Shown one piece after another: positions 8,064 through 17,529 of a stretch of DNA of 64,000 bases. Position 1 is the stretch's first letter, and each line of letters opens with the position of its first letter. The notes below the pieces were generated by a model. It had not been told where the DNA came from. It made no database searches and worked only from the letters and a program-made list of their open reading frames with translations. A program made the translations under genes and the position numbers. This DNA comes from Rhodococcus erythropolis NBRC 15567. GTDB lineage: Bacteria > Actinomycetota > Actinomycetes > Mycobacteriales > Mycobacteriaceae. The DNA lies in assembly GCF_001552595.1 (NCBI RefSeq), contig NZ_BCRM01000024.1:1-64000 (forward strand), in the 5' to 3' direction.

Positions 8064-10657
8064 CAGGCAATCGCTCCTTCGCGTCGTGCATGTGTGGTGG
8101 TTCGTTCGCGCGCCGGGCGTCCGATTCCCTCGGCGATGGCGCGCAGTTCTGCGACGGTCTTCTCGGACCCGTGTTCGGAGCCTGCCATCCGCGAGATCGT
8201 CTCCTCCATCAGCGTCCCACCGAGGTCGTTGGCTCCGCCGTTGAGCATCATCTGCGTTCCGGTGATCCCGAGCTTGACCCAGCTGGTCTGGATGTTGGGG
8301 ATGCGACCGTGCAGCATGATGCGTGCCAGTGCGTGCGCAGCGCGGTTGTCCCGGTTGGTCGGCCCTGGCCGTGAAGCGCCCGCCAGGTACAGCGGCGCGC
8401 TCTGGTGAACGAACGGCAGCAGCACGAACTCCGTGAATCCACCTGTACGGTCCTGGATTCCACGAAGAACGTTCAGGTGCCCGACCCAGTGGTGCGGCTG
8501 ATCGACATGCCCGTACATCATCGTCGAACTCGACCGCAGTCCCACCTCGTGGGCCGTTGTGACCACTTCGATCCACTCCGCCGTCGGCAGTTTGCCCTTG
8601 GTGAGGATCCAGCGCACCTCATCGTCGAGGATCTCCGCTGCCGTACCGGGAATGGTGTCCAGGCCCGCCTCACGCAGAGCGGTCAGCCAATCCCTGATGC
8701 TTTCACCGCTGCGCGATGCACCGTTGACGATCTCCATCGGCGAGAACGCGTGGACGTGCATCGACGGCACGCGCTTCTTGACGGCCCGGACCAGGTCGGC
8801 GTAACCGGTGACGGGAAGTTCCGGATCGATACCGCCCTGCATGCACACCTCGGTCGCGCCGGCGACGTGCGCTTCCCACGCACGGTCGGCGACCTGCTCT
8901 GCCGACAGCGTGAAGGCGTCGGCGTCGCCCTTGCGCTGCGCGAATGCACAGAACCGGCAGCCCGTGTAGCAAATGTTGGTGAAGTTGATGTTCCGGTTCA
9001 CCACGTAGGTGACGTCCTCGCCGACGGCATCCTTGCGTAGCGCATCCGCCAGTGCCACAACAGCTTCCAGGCCCGGGCCCTCCGCCGTGGCAAGGGCCAG
9101 GTACTCGTCGTCGGAGCATCCGGCCGGGTCGCGTTCGGCACTGCGCAGCGCAGCCAGCAGATCGGTGTCGACGCGAATCGGAGCACTCAGCTCGAGGACC
9201 TGTTCGCGCACGGTCTCCCAGTCGCCGAACGCACTGCCCAGGTCACTGCGGGTCTCGGTGTTGCGCCCGTCCGTGTCGATCTCGGTATTGAGATCGACGC
9301 GTCCGCTCGATTCCCACGACTCGTCCGGTTCCTGCCACGGCCGACCCACCGGCTTGGTGTCGGGCAGGGCGAGGCCGGTTTTGGGGTCCGCCAGTGCCTG
9401 CACGTGGCCCGCAATGCGCGGATCGATCCACGGAGCCCCGGCCAGGACATATGCCGGCTGAGCCGCAGTGCGTTCGGTCAGGGTGAAGCCGCCTTCGGCG
9501 CTGATCTCCGCCAAGGTCTCGAGATTCGGCCACGGACGCTCCGGGTTGACGTGATCGGGGGTCAACGGTGACACCCCGCCCCAGTCGTCCACACCGGCGC
9601 CGAGCAGCGCGAGGCACTCGCTGTTCGAGACGAGATTCGGCGGACTCTGAATCCGCATCGTCGGCCCGAGCAGCAGGCGTGCGACGGCGATGGCCGCGAG
9701 AAACTCGTCGAGTCCTGCATCAGGGGTATCGCGCATCGCGGTATCAGGTTTGGCCAGGAAGTTCTGGATGATCACTTCCTGGATGTGCCCGAACGCCTTC
9801 TGCGACTTGCGTATCGCCATGATCGATTCGGCACGCTCGAGGAAGTTCTCCCCGATGCCCACAAGAATTCCCGTGGTGAACGGGATGTTCAGTCGGCCTG
9901 CGTCGGTCAGGGTGCGTAGCCGAACCGCCGGGTCCTTGTCCGGGCTGCCGTAGTGGCATTCGCCCTTGTCGGTGAACAGGCGGGTTGCGGTCGTCTCGAG
10001 CATCATGCCCATCGACGGAGCAACGGGCTTGAGCCGCGAGAGTTCCTGCCAGCTCATCACACCGGGATTGAGGTGCGGGAGCAGTCCGGTCTCCTCGAGT
10101 ACCCGGATCGACATCGCCCGCACGTAGTCGAGGGTGGAGTCGTAGCCGCGTTCGTCCAGCCACTGCTTTGCTTCCGGCCAGCGAGCCTCGGGGCGATCAC
10201 CCAGCGTGAACAACGCTTCCTTGCAGCCCAATTCGGCGCCTGCCCGAGCGATGTCCAAAACCTCGTCCGGCTCCAGGAACATGCCGTGCCCAGCGGCACG
10301 CAGTTTCCCGGGCACCGTGACGAATGTGCAGTAGTGGCACTTGTCCTGGCACAGACGGGTCAGCGGAATGAAAACCTTCCGCGAATACGTCACGGTGTTC
10401 GGCCGACCCGCTGCCAGCAGACCCGCATCGCGAACCTTGGCTGCCGAGGAACACAGATCGGTCAGATCGGTTCCCCGCGCCTGCAGCAGCGTCGCCGCCT
10501 CGTCGACGTTTAAGGTCGCTCCATCGCGTGCGCGACGGAGAACTCGCCGCATCGCCGACGCTGACGGGCCGGGCGACGGACTGGACGAGGCGGACGCGGA
10601 AATACCTGGCATCGGAAGCATGGTGGGTTTGCCGGAGTCATCACCAGTTCGGTTCAC
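8063..10657 (-). CDS. fbiC: FbiC, 7,8-didemethyl-8-hydroxy-5-deazariboflavin (Fo) synthase
   Basis: The 864-aa fusion protein makes Fo, the deazaflavin head of coenzyme F420, from tyrosine and 5-amino-6-ribitylaminouracil. It contains two radical-SAM modules. The CofG-like half has CQDKCHYC near residue 105, and the CofH-like half has CYTGCRFC near residue 565; both are complete CxxxCxxC sites. The length is that of actinobacterial FbiC. The GTG at 10657 has no good ribosome site, and ATGs about 12-16 codons further in are alternatives. It is followed by the coupled gene ending at 7305 and preceded by a small acidic ORF on the same strand. Confidence 0.95.
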   Translation of the reverse strand: MNRTGDDSGKPTMLPMPGISASASSSPSPGPSASAMRRVLRRARDGATLNVDEAATLLQARGTDLTDLCSSAAKVRDAGLLAAGRPNTVTYSRKVFIPLTRLCQDKCHYCTFVTVPGKLRAAGHGMFLEPDEVLDIARAGAELGCKEALFTLGDRPEARWPEAKQWLDERGYDSTLDYVRAMSIRVLEETGLLPHLNPGVMSWQELSRLKPVAPSMGMMLETTATRLFTDKGECHYGSPDKDPAVRLRTLTDAGRLNIPFTTGILVGIGENFLERAESIMAIRKSQKAFGHIQEVIIQNFLAKPDTAMRDTPDAGLDEFLAAIAVARLLLGPTMRIQSPPNLVSNSECLALLGAGVDDWGGVSPLTPDHVNPERPWPNLETLAEISAEGGFTLTERTAAQPAYVLAGAPWIDPRIAGHVQALADPKTGLALPDTKPVGRPWQEPDESWESSGRVDLNTEIDTDGRNTETRSDLGSAFGDWETVREQVLELSAPIRVDTDLLAALRSAERDPAGCSDDEYLALATAEGPGLEAVVALADALRKDAVGEDVTYVVNRNINFTNICYTGCRFCAFAQRKGDADAFTLSAEQVADRAWEAHVAGATEVCMQGGIDPELPVTGYADLVRAVKKRVPSMHVHAFSPMEIVNGASRSGESIRDWLTALREAGLDTIPGTAAEILDDEVRWILTKGKLPTAEWIEVVTTAHEVGLRSSSTMMYGHVDQPHHWVGHLNVLRGIQDRTGGFTEFVLLPFVHQSAPLYLAGASRPGPTNRDNRAAHALARIMLHGRIPNIQTSWVKLGITGTQMMLNGGANDLGGTLMEETISRMAGSEHGSEKTVAELRAIAEGIGRPARERTTTHARREGAIA

Positions 10658-10739
10658 CTAGCGATCATGCGCCATGTGGGACGACTAGTGCCACCCGGTG
10701 CCAGAAGTAGGAGGCCTTACCGCCCCGACACGGCCTCGA

Positions 10740-10928
10740 TCACGACGGCCGGTAGTCGTCGTCGACCGCGACCTCGACTCGTTGATCCACCACGTCAGCC
10801 ACTGGCGCGTCGAGTGGAATGTCGGTCAGATCGGGTTCTTCGGGGGCGTTCGGATCTACGGGTGTCGATTGTTCGAGCGCATCTGATTCCGGAGCCTCCG
10901 GGTCGAATGTCGCATCTTGTTCGGTCAT
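10740..10928 (-). CDS. Small acidic protein, unknown function
   Basis: The ORF encodes 62 aa, rich in Asp, Glu and Pro (starts MTEQDATFDPEAP, ends VAVDDDYRPS), with no hydrophobic segment and probably disordered. The ATG at 10928 has AGGGAG upstream at good spacing, which favours a real gene. It lies 82 bp before fbiC on the same strand and may be the first gene of that transcript. No family is recognised. Confidence 0.5.
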   Translation of the reverse strand: MTEQDATFDPEAPESDALEQSTPVDPNAPEEPDLTDIPLDAPVADVVDQRVEVAVDDDYRPS

Positions 10929-11004
10929 CACGTGCTCCCTTCGCAGTCGCCACACTCCACGATAGGGCCGATGTCGACAGATCGCCCCTCACTCGACCAA
11001 AGTA

Positions 11005-11514
11005 GTGCCCATGACTGCCCCGCAACCGCTGACCATGGCCGACCCGTTATGGCGACCCAGCGCCAAAGCCCCGAGGCTGTGGGCAATCACTGCCTCGCTG
11101 TTCTGGGTACCCGTCATCGTCGCCGAAATCGTCTGTGCCGTCTTGATACCCGGAATCCCGTCCTGGGTGGTGGGCCTGGTCTTCGCAGTCACCGTCCTGT
11201 TCGCGGCCACCTACATTCTGATGGTTCCGGCGTGGCGGTATCGCGTCCACCGATGGGAAATCAGTGACACTGCGGTGTACACACGCACGGGGTGGTTCAC
11301 CCAGGAACGACGGATCGCACCGATATCGCGCGTGCAGACCGTGGACACCGAACGCGGACCGATCGACCGCATGTTGGGTCTGGCAACCGTGACCGTCACT
11401 ACGGCGTCGTCGGCCGGGGCTGTGAAGATCTCCGCGCTCGACCAGGAAATCGCCGACCGCACAGTGGCCCAACTGACGGAGATCGCGGGCACCAACGTGG
11501 GAGACGCAACGTGA
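11005..11514 (+). CDS. PH domain-containing (bPH2/DUF304) membrane protein, YdbS-like
   Basis: This 169-aa protein has two transmembrane helices near residues 28-75 (WAITASLFWVPVIVAEIV and WVVGLVFAVTVLFAAT). A single bacterial pleckstrin-homology-like module follows, with the usual YRVHRWEISDTAVYTRTGWF and RIAPISRVQTVDTERGPIDR. This pairs with the longer gene just after it, as in the B. subtilis ydbS-ydbT pair, and the proteins probably form a membrane complex of unknown role. The start may be the GTG at 11005 or the ATG at 11011. The stop overlaps the next gene by 4 bp (GTGA). Confidence 0.8.
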   Translation: MPMTAPQPLTMADPLWRPSAKAPRLWAITASLFWVPVIVAEIVCAVLIPGIPSWVVGLVFAVTVLFAATYILMVPAWRYRVHRWEISDTAVYTRTGWFTQERRIAPISRVQTVDTERGPIDRMLGLATVTVTTASSAGAVKISALDQEIADRTVAQLTEIAGTNVGDAT

Positions 11515-13082
11515 ACGAGAAGCAGTTGGGCGACCCGACCGCGATCGAAATCCCGGTCGAGGCGGAAACGGCAGCTGCCGAGGCAGCCGAGGAGGAACAG
11601 CCATGGCTCCGCCTCGACCGCCGCATGCTTCTGGTCCACCCCGTCAACGAAGTCGTCAAACTGCTCCCGGTCCTGCTCGTCTCCGTAGTTCTCGGCAGCC
11701 AATCCGGAAACCACTGGTGGGGACTCGGCGTCGTCACTCTGCTCGTCGTCTTCGGTCTGTTGCGGTACTTCACCACCACGTACCGAATCGGGCCCGTTCA
11801 CGTACAACTGCGCACCGGGGTATTCCAGAAAAAGCTGCTCTCCGTCCCGCGTAGCCGCATCCGATCCGTCGACGTCGAGGCCGGGGTCATGCACCGACTG
11901 CTCGGGCTGTCGATCGTGCGCATCGGGACCGGCCAGCGCGCCGGGATCGGCCACGATTCGAACAAGTTCGAACTCAATGCCCTCTCGACTGCCCTGGTTC
12001 CGGACCTACGTGCCGCACTGTTGGCCGGCGCGCAACAGGCACGGCGACTGGAAACCCCGGGCACACCGGTCGAGAACATCGCCGAACCGGTCGACACCGA
12101 GATCGGTCACTGGGAGCCCAGTTGGGTTCGCTACGCTCCCTTTTCGTTCACCGGAATCGCCATCATCGCAGCGATCATCGGCATCTCGTTCCAATACGGC
12201 ATCGGCACTGCCGTCGCGAAATCGTCGGCAGTAAGCGACAGCTTCGACTCACTCGAGAGCCTCGGCATCGCGCTGATGGTCGTCATCGCACTCGTCGTGC
12301 TGCTGGTGCTGTCGAGTGCACTCGCCTGCGTCCAGTACCTGATCGCGTTCGGCAACATGAAACTCACCGACAACGGCCGCATCCTGCATGTCAGTCACGG
12401 CCTGTTGAAAACTCGGCAAACCACACTCGACCGCGCCCGCCTCCGCGGCACGACGCTCAAAGAACCGCTTCTGCTGCGATTGGCCCGCGGCGCGCGGCTC
12501 GACGCCATCATGACCGGGGTCAGCGCCGAGAAGAAGGAATCTTCGCTGCTGCTCCCGCAGGGACCACGCAGGGAAGCCGAGCGAGTGATGGCCACCGTCA
12601 TCGGTGACTCACGTCAGGCGTCCGCCCCGCTGATCCCGCACGGCCCGGCCGCGCGGCGTCGCCGGTACACCAGGGCACTGTTTCTCGCGACAGTAGCGTT
12701 TCTGGTCTGCGTGGCGTGCGCGGCTTCTGGTCTGGATGTACCGATCTACGCGTGGTTCGGGGTCGCCGTACTCGCCATCGCTGGCGCTGCCCTCGCCTAC
12801 GACCGATACAACGGCCTCGGCCACGCAGTCCTGCCGGGATGGTTGATCACCCGAAGCGGCTCGCTCGATCGCCAGCGCCACAGCCTCGAATCCGAAGGTG
12901 TCATCGGATGGACGGTGCGCGAGACGTTCTTCCAGCGACGCGCAGGCGTGGCAACCGTCATCGCCGCGACGCCAGCAGGCACCGGAAGCTACGAGGTGAT
13001 CGATCTCCCCGCCGAGAACGCGTGGGCATTGATCGAAGCCGTCACTCCGGGCGGTGGCGACGTTTGGGCAGGTCGTCGATGA
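11511..13082 (+). CDS. PH domain-containing (bPH2/DUF304) membrane protein, YdbT-like
   Basis: This 523-aa polytopic protein starts MNEKQLGDPTAIEIPVEAE. It carries several hairpin pairs of transmembrane helices, each followed by a bPH2 module: YRIGPVHVQLRTGVF at about residue 90, KLTDNGRILHVSHGLLK near 285, and a third near WLITRSGSLDRQRHSLES. It is coupled to the shorter partner by a GTGA overlap. Its last 41 bp overlap the 3' end of the convergent HemD-like gene. Function beyond membrane association is not established. Confidence 0.8.
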   Translation: MNEKQLGDPTAIEIPVEAETAAAEAAEEEQPWLRLDRRMLLVHPVNEVVKLLPVLLVSVVLGSQSGNHWWGLGVVTLLVVFGLLRYFTTTYRIGPVHVQLRTGVFQKKLLSVPRSRIRSVDVEAGVMHRLLGLSIVRIGTGQRAGIGHDSNKFELNALSTALVPDLRAALLAGAQQARRLETPGTPVENIAEPVDTEIGHWEPSWVRYAPFSFTGIAIIAAIIGISFQYGIGTAVAKSSAVSDSFDSLESLGIALMVVIALVVLLVLSSALACVQYLIAFGNMKLTDNGRILHVSHGLLKTRQTTLDRARLRGTTLKEPLLLRLARGARLDAIMTGVSAEKKESSLLLPQGPRREAERVMATVIGDSRQASAPLIPHGPAARRRRYTRALFLATVAFLVCVACAASGLDVPIYAWFGVAVLAIAGAALAYDRYNGLGHAVLPGWLITRSGSLDRQRHSLESEGVIGWTVRETFFQRRAGVATVIAATPAGTGSYEVIDLPAENAWALIEAVTPGGGDVWAGRR

Positions 13083-13887
13083 TGAGCCTCGCCAGCGAAC
13101 CGAGACGCGATCGCTCCGGCTGGATGGTCGGAACGCCGAGCAACTCCAGCGGGGCGGCCGTCACCGGTCCGACGCAGTAGGTCGGTACCGGTCCGCGCAT
13201 AGCTGCGACGAACCGCTCCAGTTCGCCCATTTCTTTTGCCGTGCTGAGCATCGAGGACACCGCGGGGGCACTGGTGAAGGTCAGCGCGTCGATTGCACCG
13301 GAACGAACTGCAGCGACCAACGCGCGGACTGGCGACTGATCCGGCGGCCGGATCCACCGATAGACCGACACCGGGGTGACAACCGCGCCGATGTCGGCGA
13401 GGGAGGCGCTCAGGTCCGTCAACGGCTCCCATTCGGTGATGGTGCCGTGCAACTGGACTGCGACGCGTGAGCCTGCCACTCCCTCGCTTCCGAGGTGCGC
13501 CAGAACTTCCTCGGACGACTCACCCGAAGGCGACCATTCCTCGCGCAGTCCGGCGCCCCGGATGGCGCCCGTCGCCTTGGGGCCGCGGGCGATGATGCGC
13601 GTCCGGGCCAGAGCTCCGAGGAACTCGTCGGTCAAACCCCACGACGCGACGGCGTCGAGCCAACCCCGAAAGCCGATTCCGGTGCTGATCACGACCAATT
13701 CCGGCGGATCGGCAATCAACGCGGACGTCTGAGTGCGCAGGTCGCGATCGTCCACCAACGGCAGCACATGGATCACCGGTGTCCGCACGATCTCCGCGCC
13801 TCGACGTTCGAGGAGCGTCGCAAATTCTTCGACACGCCGTTCTGCGGTCAAGGCGATAGTCGCGCCCGCCAGATCATCTTCAGCCAC
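13042..13887 (-). CDS. Uroporphyrinogen-III synthase (HemD) family protein
   Basis: The 281-aa protein has the two-domain HemD fold signature in loose form: GATIALTAERRVEEFATLL at the start, VVISTGIGFRGWLDAV and TFTSAPAVSSML mid-protein, and YCVGPVTAAPLELLG near the end. HemD cyclises hydroxymethylbilane to uroporphyrinogen III. No other haem gene lies nearby. In mycobacteria a HemD-like domain is also found in regulators such as Rv0260c, but here no DNA-binding domain follows. It may therefore be a second, stand-alone HemD-like protein. The 3' end overlaps the PH-domain gene by 41 bp. Confidence 0.75.
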   Translation of the reverse strand: MAEDDLAGATIALTAERRVEEFATLLERRGAEIVRTPVIHVLPLVDDRDLRTQTSALIADPPELVVISTGIGFRGWLDAVASWGLTDEFLGALARTRIIARGPKATGAIRGAGLREEWSPSGESSEEVLAHLGSEGVAGSRVAVQLHGTITEWEPLTDLSASLADIGAVVTPVSVYRWIRPPDQSPVRALVAAVRSGAIDALTFTSAPAVSSMLSTAKEMGELERFVAAMRGPVPTYCVGPVTAAPLELLGVPTIQPERSRLGSLARLIIDDLPKRRHRPE

Positions 13888-13938
13888 AGGCTGAGTGTCC
13901 CTTATGGATGGGTTACTTTCCTACGCGCGCGCCGAGAA

Positions 13939-14355
13939 CTATTGCGAACTGAGGGTGGCAAGCCTGTTGATCGCTACTTTGAAGAGGAAAACCGCGGCCG
14001 GAGCGATTGCGCCGACCAGCAGTAAGAACGTCAGAGGGGACGAGAGCACCAGCACGTCGCCGCCTGGACCGCCGACCATGCACACCAAGAACCCGACGAT
14101 CCAACCGGCGAGCGGCAATGCGGCCATACCCGGCGTCGTAACCGTGCGGGCGGCGATCACCAATACGAGGTTCGCGGTCGCTGCAACGAGAATGCTGATC
14201 GGAAATGCCGTCGTACCGAGATGAGTCGGCAAGAACAGGACGGACAACACCGCGCATAAGAACCCGTCGAAAATCAGGACACCGAGGATGATGGGGTCGA
14301 GCCACGACAGCGACGTTTCTGTCGAAGCGTCTGTGTTGTTCTCGGCCGTGATCAT
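13939..14355 (-). CDS. Conserved membrane protein, Rv1171-like
   Basis: This 138-aa protein has four predicted transmembrane helices (DPIILGVLIFDGFLCAVLSV, FPISILVAATANLVLVIA, LAGWIVGFLVCMVGG, PLTFLLLVGAIAPAAVFLF). It sits downstream of mshB in the same orientation, the position of Rv1171 in M. tuberculosis, and has similar length. Function is unknown. Confidence 0.7.
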   Translation of the reverse strand: MITAENNTDASTETSLSWLDPIILGVLIFDGFLCAVLSVLFLPTHLGTTAFPISILVAATANLVLVIAARTVTTPGMAALPLAGWIVGFLVCMVGGPGGDVLVLSSPLTFLLLVGAIAPAAVFLFKVAINRLATLSSQ

Positions 14356-14447
14356 GGTTTTGATAGTGGTCTATCGACGGCCAACGCGCGAGCGCGGGGT
14401 CCCTCCCGACAAGCACCCCGGCTCGCGCCCGAAAAGCACGAAGTCGA

Positions 14448-14606
14448 TCAGGGAACCGGCGGGAACCCGAGCAGCGTCAGCAGATGACTTTGCTGATCTG
14501 CAAATGCGTAGAGCGATCCGTAATACATGTCGTGGTAGTAACCGGCCATCGGACGCAACGAATCGACGAAGGCGACGATCTGGTTCTGCAGGTCCCAGTT
14601 GTACAT
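14448..14606 (-). CDS. Small aromatic-rich ORF between mshB and the Rv1171-like gene
   Basis: The ORF encodes 52 codons beginning MYNWDLQNQIVAFVDS and continuing with an unusual tyrosine cluster (GYYHDMYYGSLYAF). There is no signal peptide. GGGG lies 8-9 bp before the ATG, a weak ribosome site; the frame extends to a GTG at 14666. It could be a genuine small gene in the mshB direction, or chance. Confidence 0.4.
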   Translation of the reverse strand: MYNWDLQNQIVAFVDSLRPMAGYYHDMYYGSLYAFADQQSHLLTLLGFPPVP

Positions 14607-14712
14607 TTCTTCAGCCCCAGGCTTTGCTGTTACCGAAAGGACCACCCCTCCGGTGACACGCATCACACACCACTACGGCGTCGATCGCAATGCCTGTGAG
14701 CCGACGCCCAGG

Positions 14713-15597
14713 TCAGCTGTGCAGCCCGCCGAACAGATCGCGCTCGCGACCGTCCTCACCCACCGGACCGAGCGTGCCGGCGGCCAATACGAAATGCTCG
14801 ACCGTCAGGATCGGTTGGACCACGTTGTTCGACAATGCGAACTCGGCTCCACTCGGGGCTACCGTCACCTGAGTGGCGTGGGCGCTCAATGCCCTCGTCT
14901 TCGCATCGATGACGCCTCGAACATCGATTGCCGTCGTCACGTCTGCGTCCTCGACGCTCGGCAATTCACCGGGCTCGGGCAGACGCCAGTTCTCCGGGAA
15001 CTCGGAAATCGCCGCGATGCCGCGTTCGAGTCCGCTGCGCTCGGTCACGGTCCAGTAGAACTTCGGAGTCGACCACGGCTCGCCGGCCTCGGGATATGCG
15101 GCCGTTGCTGCAGCTTCCACGGCCGCTGTCGTGATCGCGTGTGCCTGGATGTGATCCGGGTGCCCGTAGCCTCCGTTGGGGTCGTACGTGATCACGACGT
15201 GCGGCCGAATCTCACGAATGACGGCGACCACCGCGCCGACTGCCTCGTCGAGTCGAGCATTGACAAAGGCACGGGGATTGGCGGCCGAAGGTGTGCCGAT
15301 CATTCCGGAATCGCGATACCGACCGGCACCGGCGAGGAAGCGAGGAGCGGCACTGCCCAAAGCCGACAAAGCAGCGCTCAATTCGGCGATCCGGTAGCCC
15401 CCGAGTTGATCGGCCTCGGCAGCCACGAGCCCTGCCCACGCGTCACCGATCACTTCGCCTTCCTCCCCCAACGTGCAGGTGAGGACCGTGACGTCGGCAC
15501 CTTCGGACGCGTAACGCGCGATGGTGCCACCGGTGGTGATCGTTTCGTCGTCCGGATGTGCGTGCACCAACAGAAGTCGCTTCGCCGACGCGGTCAC
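14713..15597 (-). CDS. mshB: MshB, GlcNAc-Ins deacetylase of mycothiol synthesis
   Basis: This 294-aa zinc-dependent deacetylase is of the LmbE/PIG-L family. It removes the acetyl group from 1D-myo-inositol 2-acetamido-2-deoxy-glucopyranoside on the way to mycothiol. The zinc motif AHPDDE (His14, Asp16, Asp17) and the second metal histidine region [12 protein letters not shown] are present. The GTG at 15597 follows GAGGGTGG and overlaps the lpqW stop (GTGA), so translation is coupled. An lpqW-mshB neighbourhood is also seen in M. tuberculosis (Rv1166, Rv1170). Confidence 0.92.
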   Translation of the reverse strand: MTASAKRLLLVHAHPDDETITTGGTIARYASEGADVTVLTCTLGEEGEVIGDAWAGLVAAEADQLGGYRIAELSAALSALGSAAPRFLAGAGRYRDSGMIGTPSAANPRAFVNARLDEAVGAVVAVIREIRPHVVITYDPNGGYGHPDHIQAHAITTAAVEAAATAAYPEAGEPWSTPKFYWTVTERSGLERGIAAISEFPENWRLPEPGELPSVEDADVTTAIDVRGVIDAKTRALSAHATQVTVAPSGAEFALSNNVVQPILTVEHFVLAAGTLGPVGEDGRERDLFGGLHS

Positions 15598-17378
15598 TTT
15601 GCCACCCTCACCCAGTCCGTAGCGTTTCCGAATATCCCCACCTGCACCGGCCCGTCGAGGACCACGCCCTCGACTCCGGTCCCGACTGCAACCAGCGCTC
15701 GGCTCTGCACGATCGGCAAAACCGCCGCAAGATCCCACAGCTTGGGTTCCGCATCGGCGATCAACGACCCGAGATCCCCGATGCCACTGAGCGCTTCGTC
15801 GATCCGACCTTGCAACGCCGGATCACACAGCCCGGACAGGTTGCTCGGAGCCTCGACGCTTGTCGTTCGGACAGGCTCCGGAGACTGCGACGGCGTCGGT
15901 GTGGGCACCGCCGAACCTGTCGCAGGAGTGGAAGGCGCTGTCGGGCAACTGAACCGGGAGGCCAGTAAAGTTGCGGTGTCAGCGCCTGCTCGGCTCCAAC
16001 CGACGATCATGTCGACGCGTCCTGTGGTCAGATCCTCGCCGTAGAGCTCCTCCGGCGGCACCGATTCGACGGTCGCCAGGATCCCCACGTCACGCAATTC
16101 GTCGGCAGCGGTGTTTGCCACGGCGATCGCGATGTCGTCGTTTTCGGGAGCGCCGATCAGCAGCGTCAACTGAGCGCCGTCCCGGACGATCGATCCGACC
16201 GTTCCAGTGCCAGTGACGATTCCGGTTGGCGGTGCTGTCAAGTAACCGGCTGCGGTCAGCTCGCCGAGCGCCTGCTCTCTGGTCGGTTTCGGCGGCGCGG
16301 TTGGCGCATATCCCGGATCCGACGGAGCGAGGATCTGAGCTTTCACCGGGGCCGACGCCGATTCACTCCCGGCCGCCACTACGGCGAGCAGGTCCGGATC
16401 GAGCAGTCCCAGAACACCTTTACGCACCCGAACGTCCGCGAAGTTCTTGCTGCGCCCATTGACGTTGATGTCGAGAGTGCGCGGAACGTAGGAGAATGCA
16501 GTACTGACACCCGGGATTGCAGAAAGCTGAATATCCGTGGCACTACCCGAATGAACTTGCGCCACTTGAGCATCGTCGGTACGCAGTGCATCCGCCAATT
16601 GCGAAGCCGTTCCTCCGCGTCGCAGAACTATCTGATCCGGATCTGAAGGCTTGCCCCAGAATCGGTCGTTGCGTTCCAGCACGATTTCGTCTCGACCACG
16701 GTCGACCGAGCGCACGTGAAAGTGGGCTCCAGACACCGGAATCCCCTCACTCAAACCGGTGCTGAAACCGCCGGGAGTGTCCTTGATCAGGTGGGATGGA
16801 AGAATATCGGTGAACAACTCTCGCCACGCCGGATACGGCGCACGCATCACGACGTTGACCGTCTTGCCACCGCCGGACGAGTTCACGTCGTCGATCATCT
16901 GATAGCCGGCGGGGTTGACCACACCGGGAACCGAGATCATCTGCTGCCAGAGATAGCGAAAGTCCTCTGCCGCAATGGGAGCGCCGTCCGACCATTGGGC
17001 TTCGTTGCGCAGTTGGTAGCGAATAGTGAACGGAGCCTCTGACGTCACTTCAGCCGAAACGAGAAAAGAATCGTCGATCGCCCACTCCGTCGCACCAGGC
17101 TGCGTCGGCGAATTGATCGGGCGAAACGCACTGGGCAACACGAGGTTGCCGACTGCGGAGTTGACCGGCGACTGATCCGCGAGCAGGTGCGGGTTGAATC
17201 CGCCTCCTACCTCGTCGATCGCCACAGTGACCTGCTTCATCGCCGGAACAACCGGAGTCGGTGTGGGCTTGACGGTTTCGGTGCTCTCGACCGGAGGCGG
17301 CGGATCGGCCGTACACGCAGTCAGCGACAACGCCGTCACTGCCACTGCCAACGCCAGGTAGCGACGTCCTGAGGCCAC
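15594..17378 (-). CDS. lpqW: LpqW-like lipoprotein (solute-binding family 5)
   Basis: This 594-aa lipoprotein has a signal peptide with lipobox LTAC (Cys about residue 22) and then a proline-rich linker ([10 protein letters not shown]). The rest is an oligopeptide-binding-type SBP_bac_5 fold ([38 protein letters not shown]). Mycobacterial LpqW lies at the branch point between phosphatidylinositol mannosides and lipoarabinomannan. A Thr/Pro-rich insertion near residue 530 ([11 protein letters not shown]) looks like a flexible linker. The GTG at 17378 has GGAAGGAA upstream. Confidence 0.85.
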   Translation of the reverse strand: MASGRRYLALAVAVTALSLTACTADPPPPVESTETVKPTPTPVVPAMKQVTVAIDEVGGGFNPHLLADQSPVNSAVGNLVLPSAFRPINSPTQPGATEWAIDDSFLVSAEVTSEAPFTIRYQLRNEAQWSDGAPIAAEDFRYLWQQMISVPGVVNPAGYQMIDDVNSSGGGKTVNVVMRAPYPAWRELFTDILPSHLIKDTPGGFSTGLSEGIPVSGAHFHVRSVDRGRDEIVLERNDRFWGKPSDPDQIVLRRGGTASQLADALRTDDAQVAQVHSGSATDIQLSAIPGVSTAFSYVPRTLDINVNGRSKNFADVRVRKGVLGLLDPDLLAVVAAGSESASAPVKAQILAPSDPGYAPTAPPKPTREQALGELTAAGYLTAPPTGIVTGTGTVGSIVRDGAQLTLLIGAPENDDIAIAVANTAADELRDVGILATVESVPPEELYGEDLTTGRVDMIVGWSRAGADTATLLASRFSCPTAPSTPATGSAVPTPTPSQSPEPVRTTSVEAPSNLSGLCDPALQGRIDEALSGIGDLGSLIADAEPKLWDLAAVLPIVQSRALVAVGTGVEGVVLDGPVQVGIFGNATDWVRVAK

Positions 17379-17529
17379 AGACAATTCCTTCCGTACGGGG
17401 CCGCGTCGCCCCTTCGCACTCGATTTCCGGGCAGAACTTTCGCCCGGAAACCATGAAGGCGAATGTACCTTTCCGCCGAAAACTCGGCTGAAAGGCACAT
17501 CCGCCTGTCAGGTGGTAACCGACGAAAGA

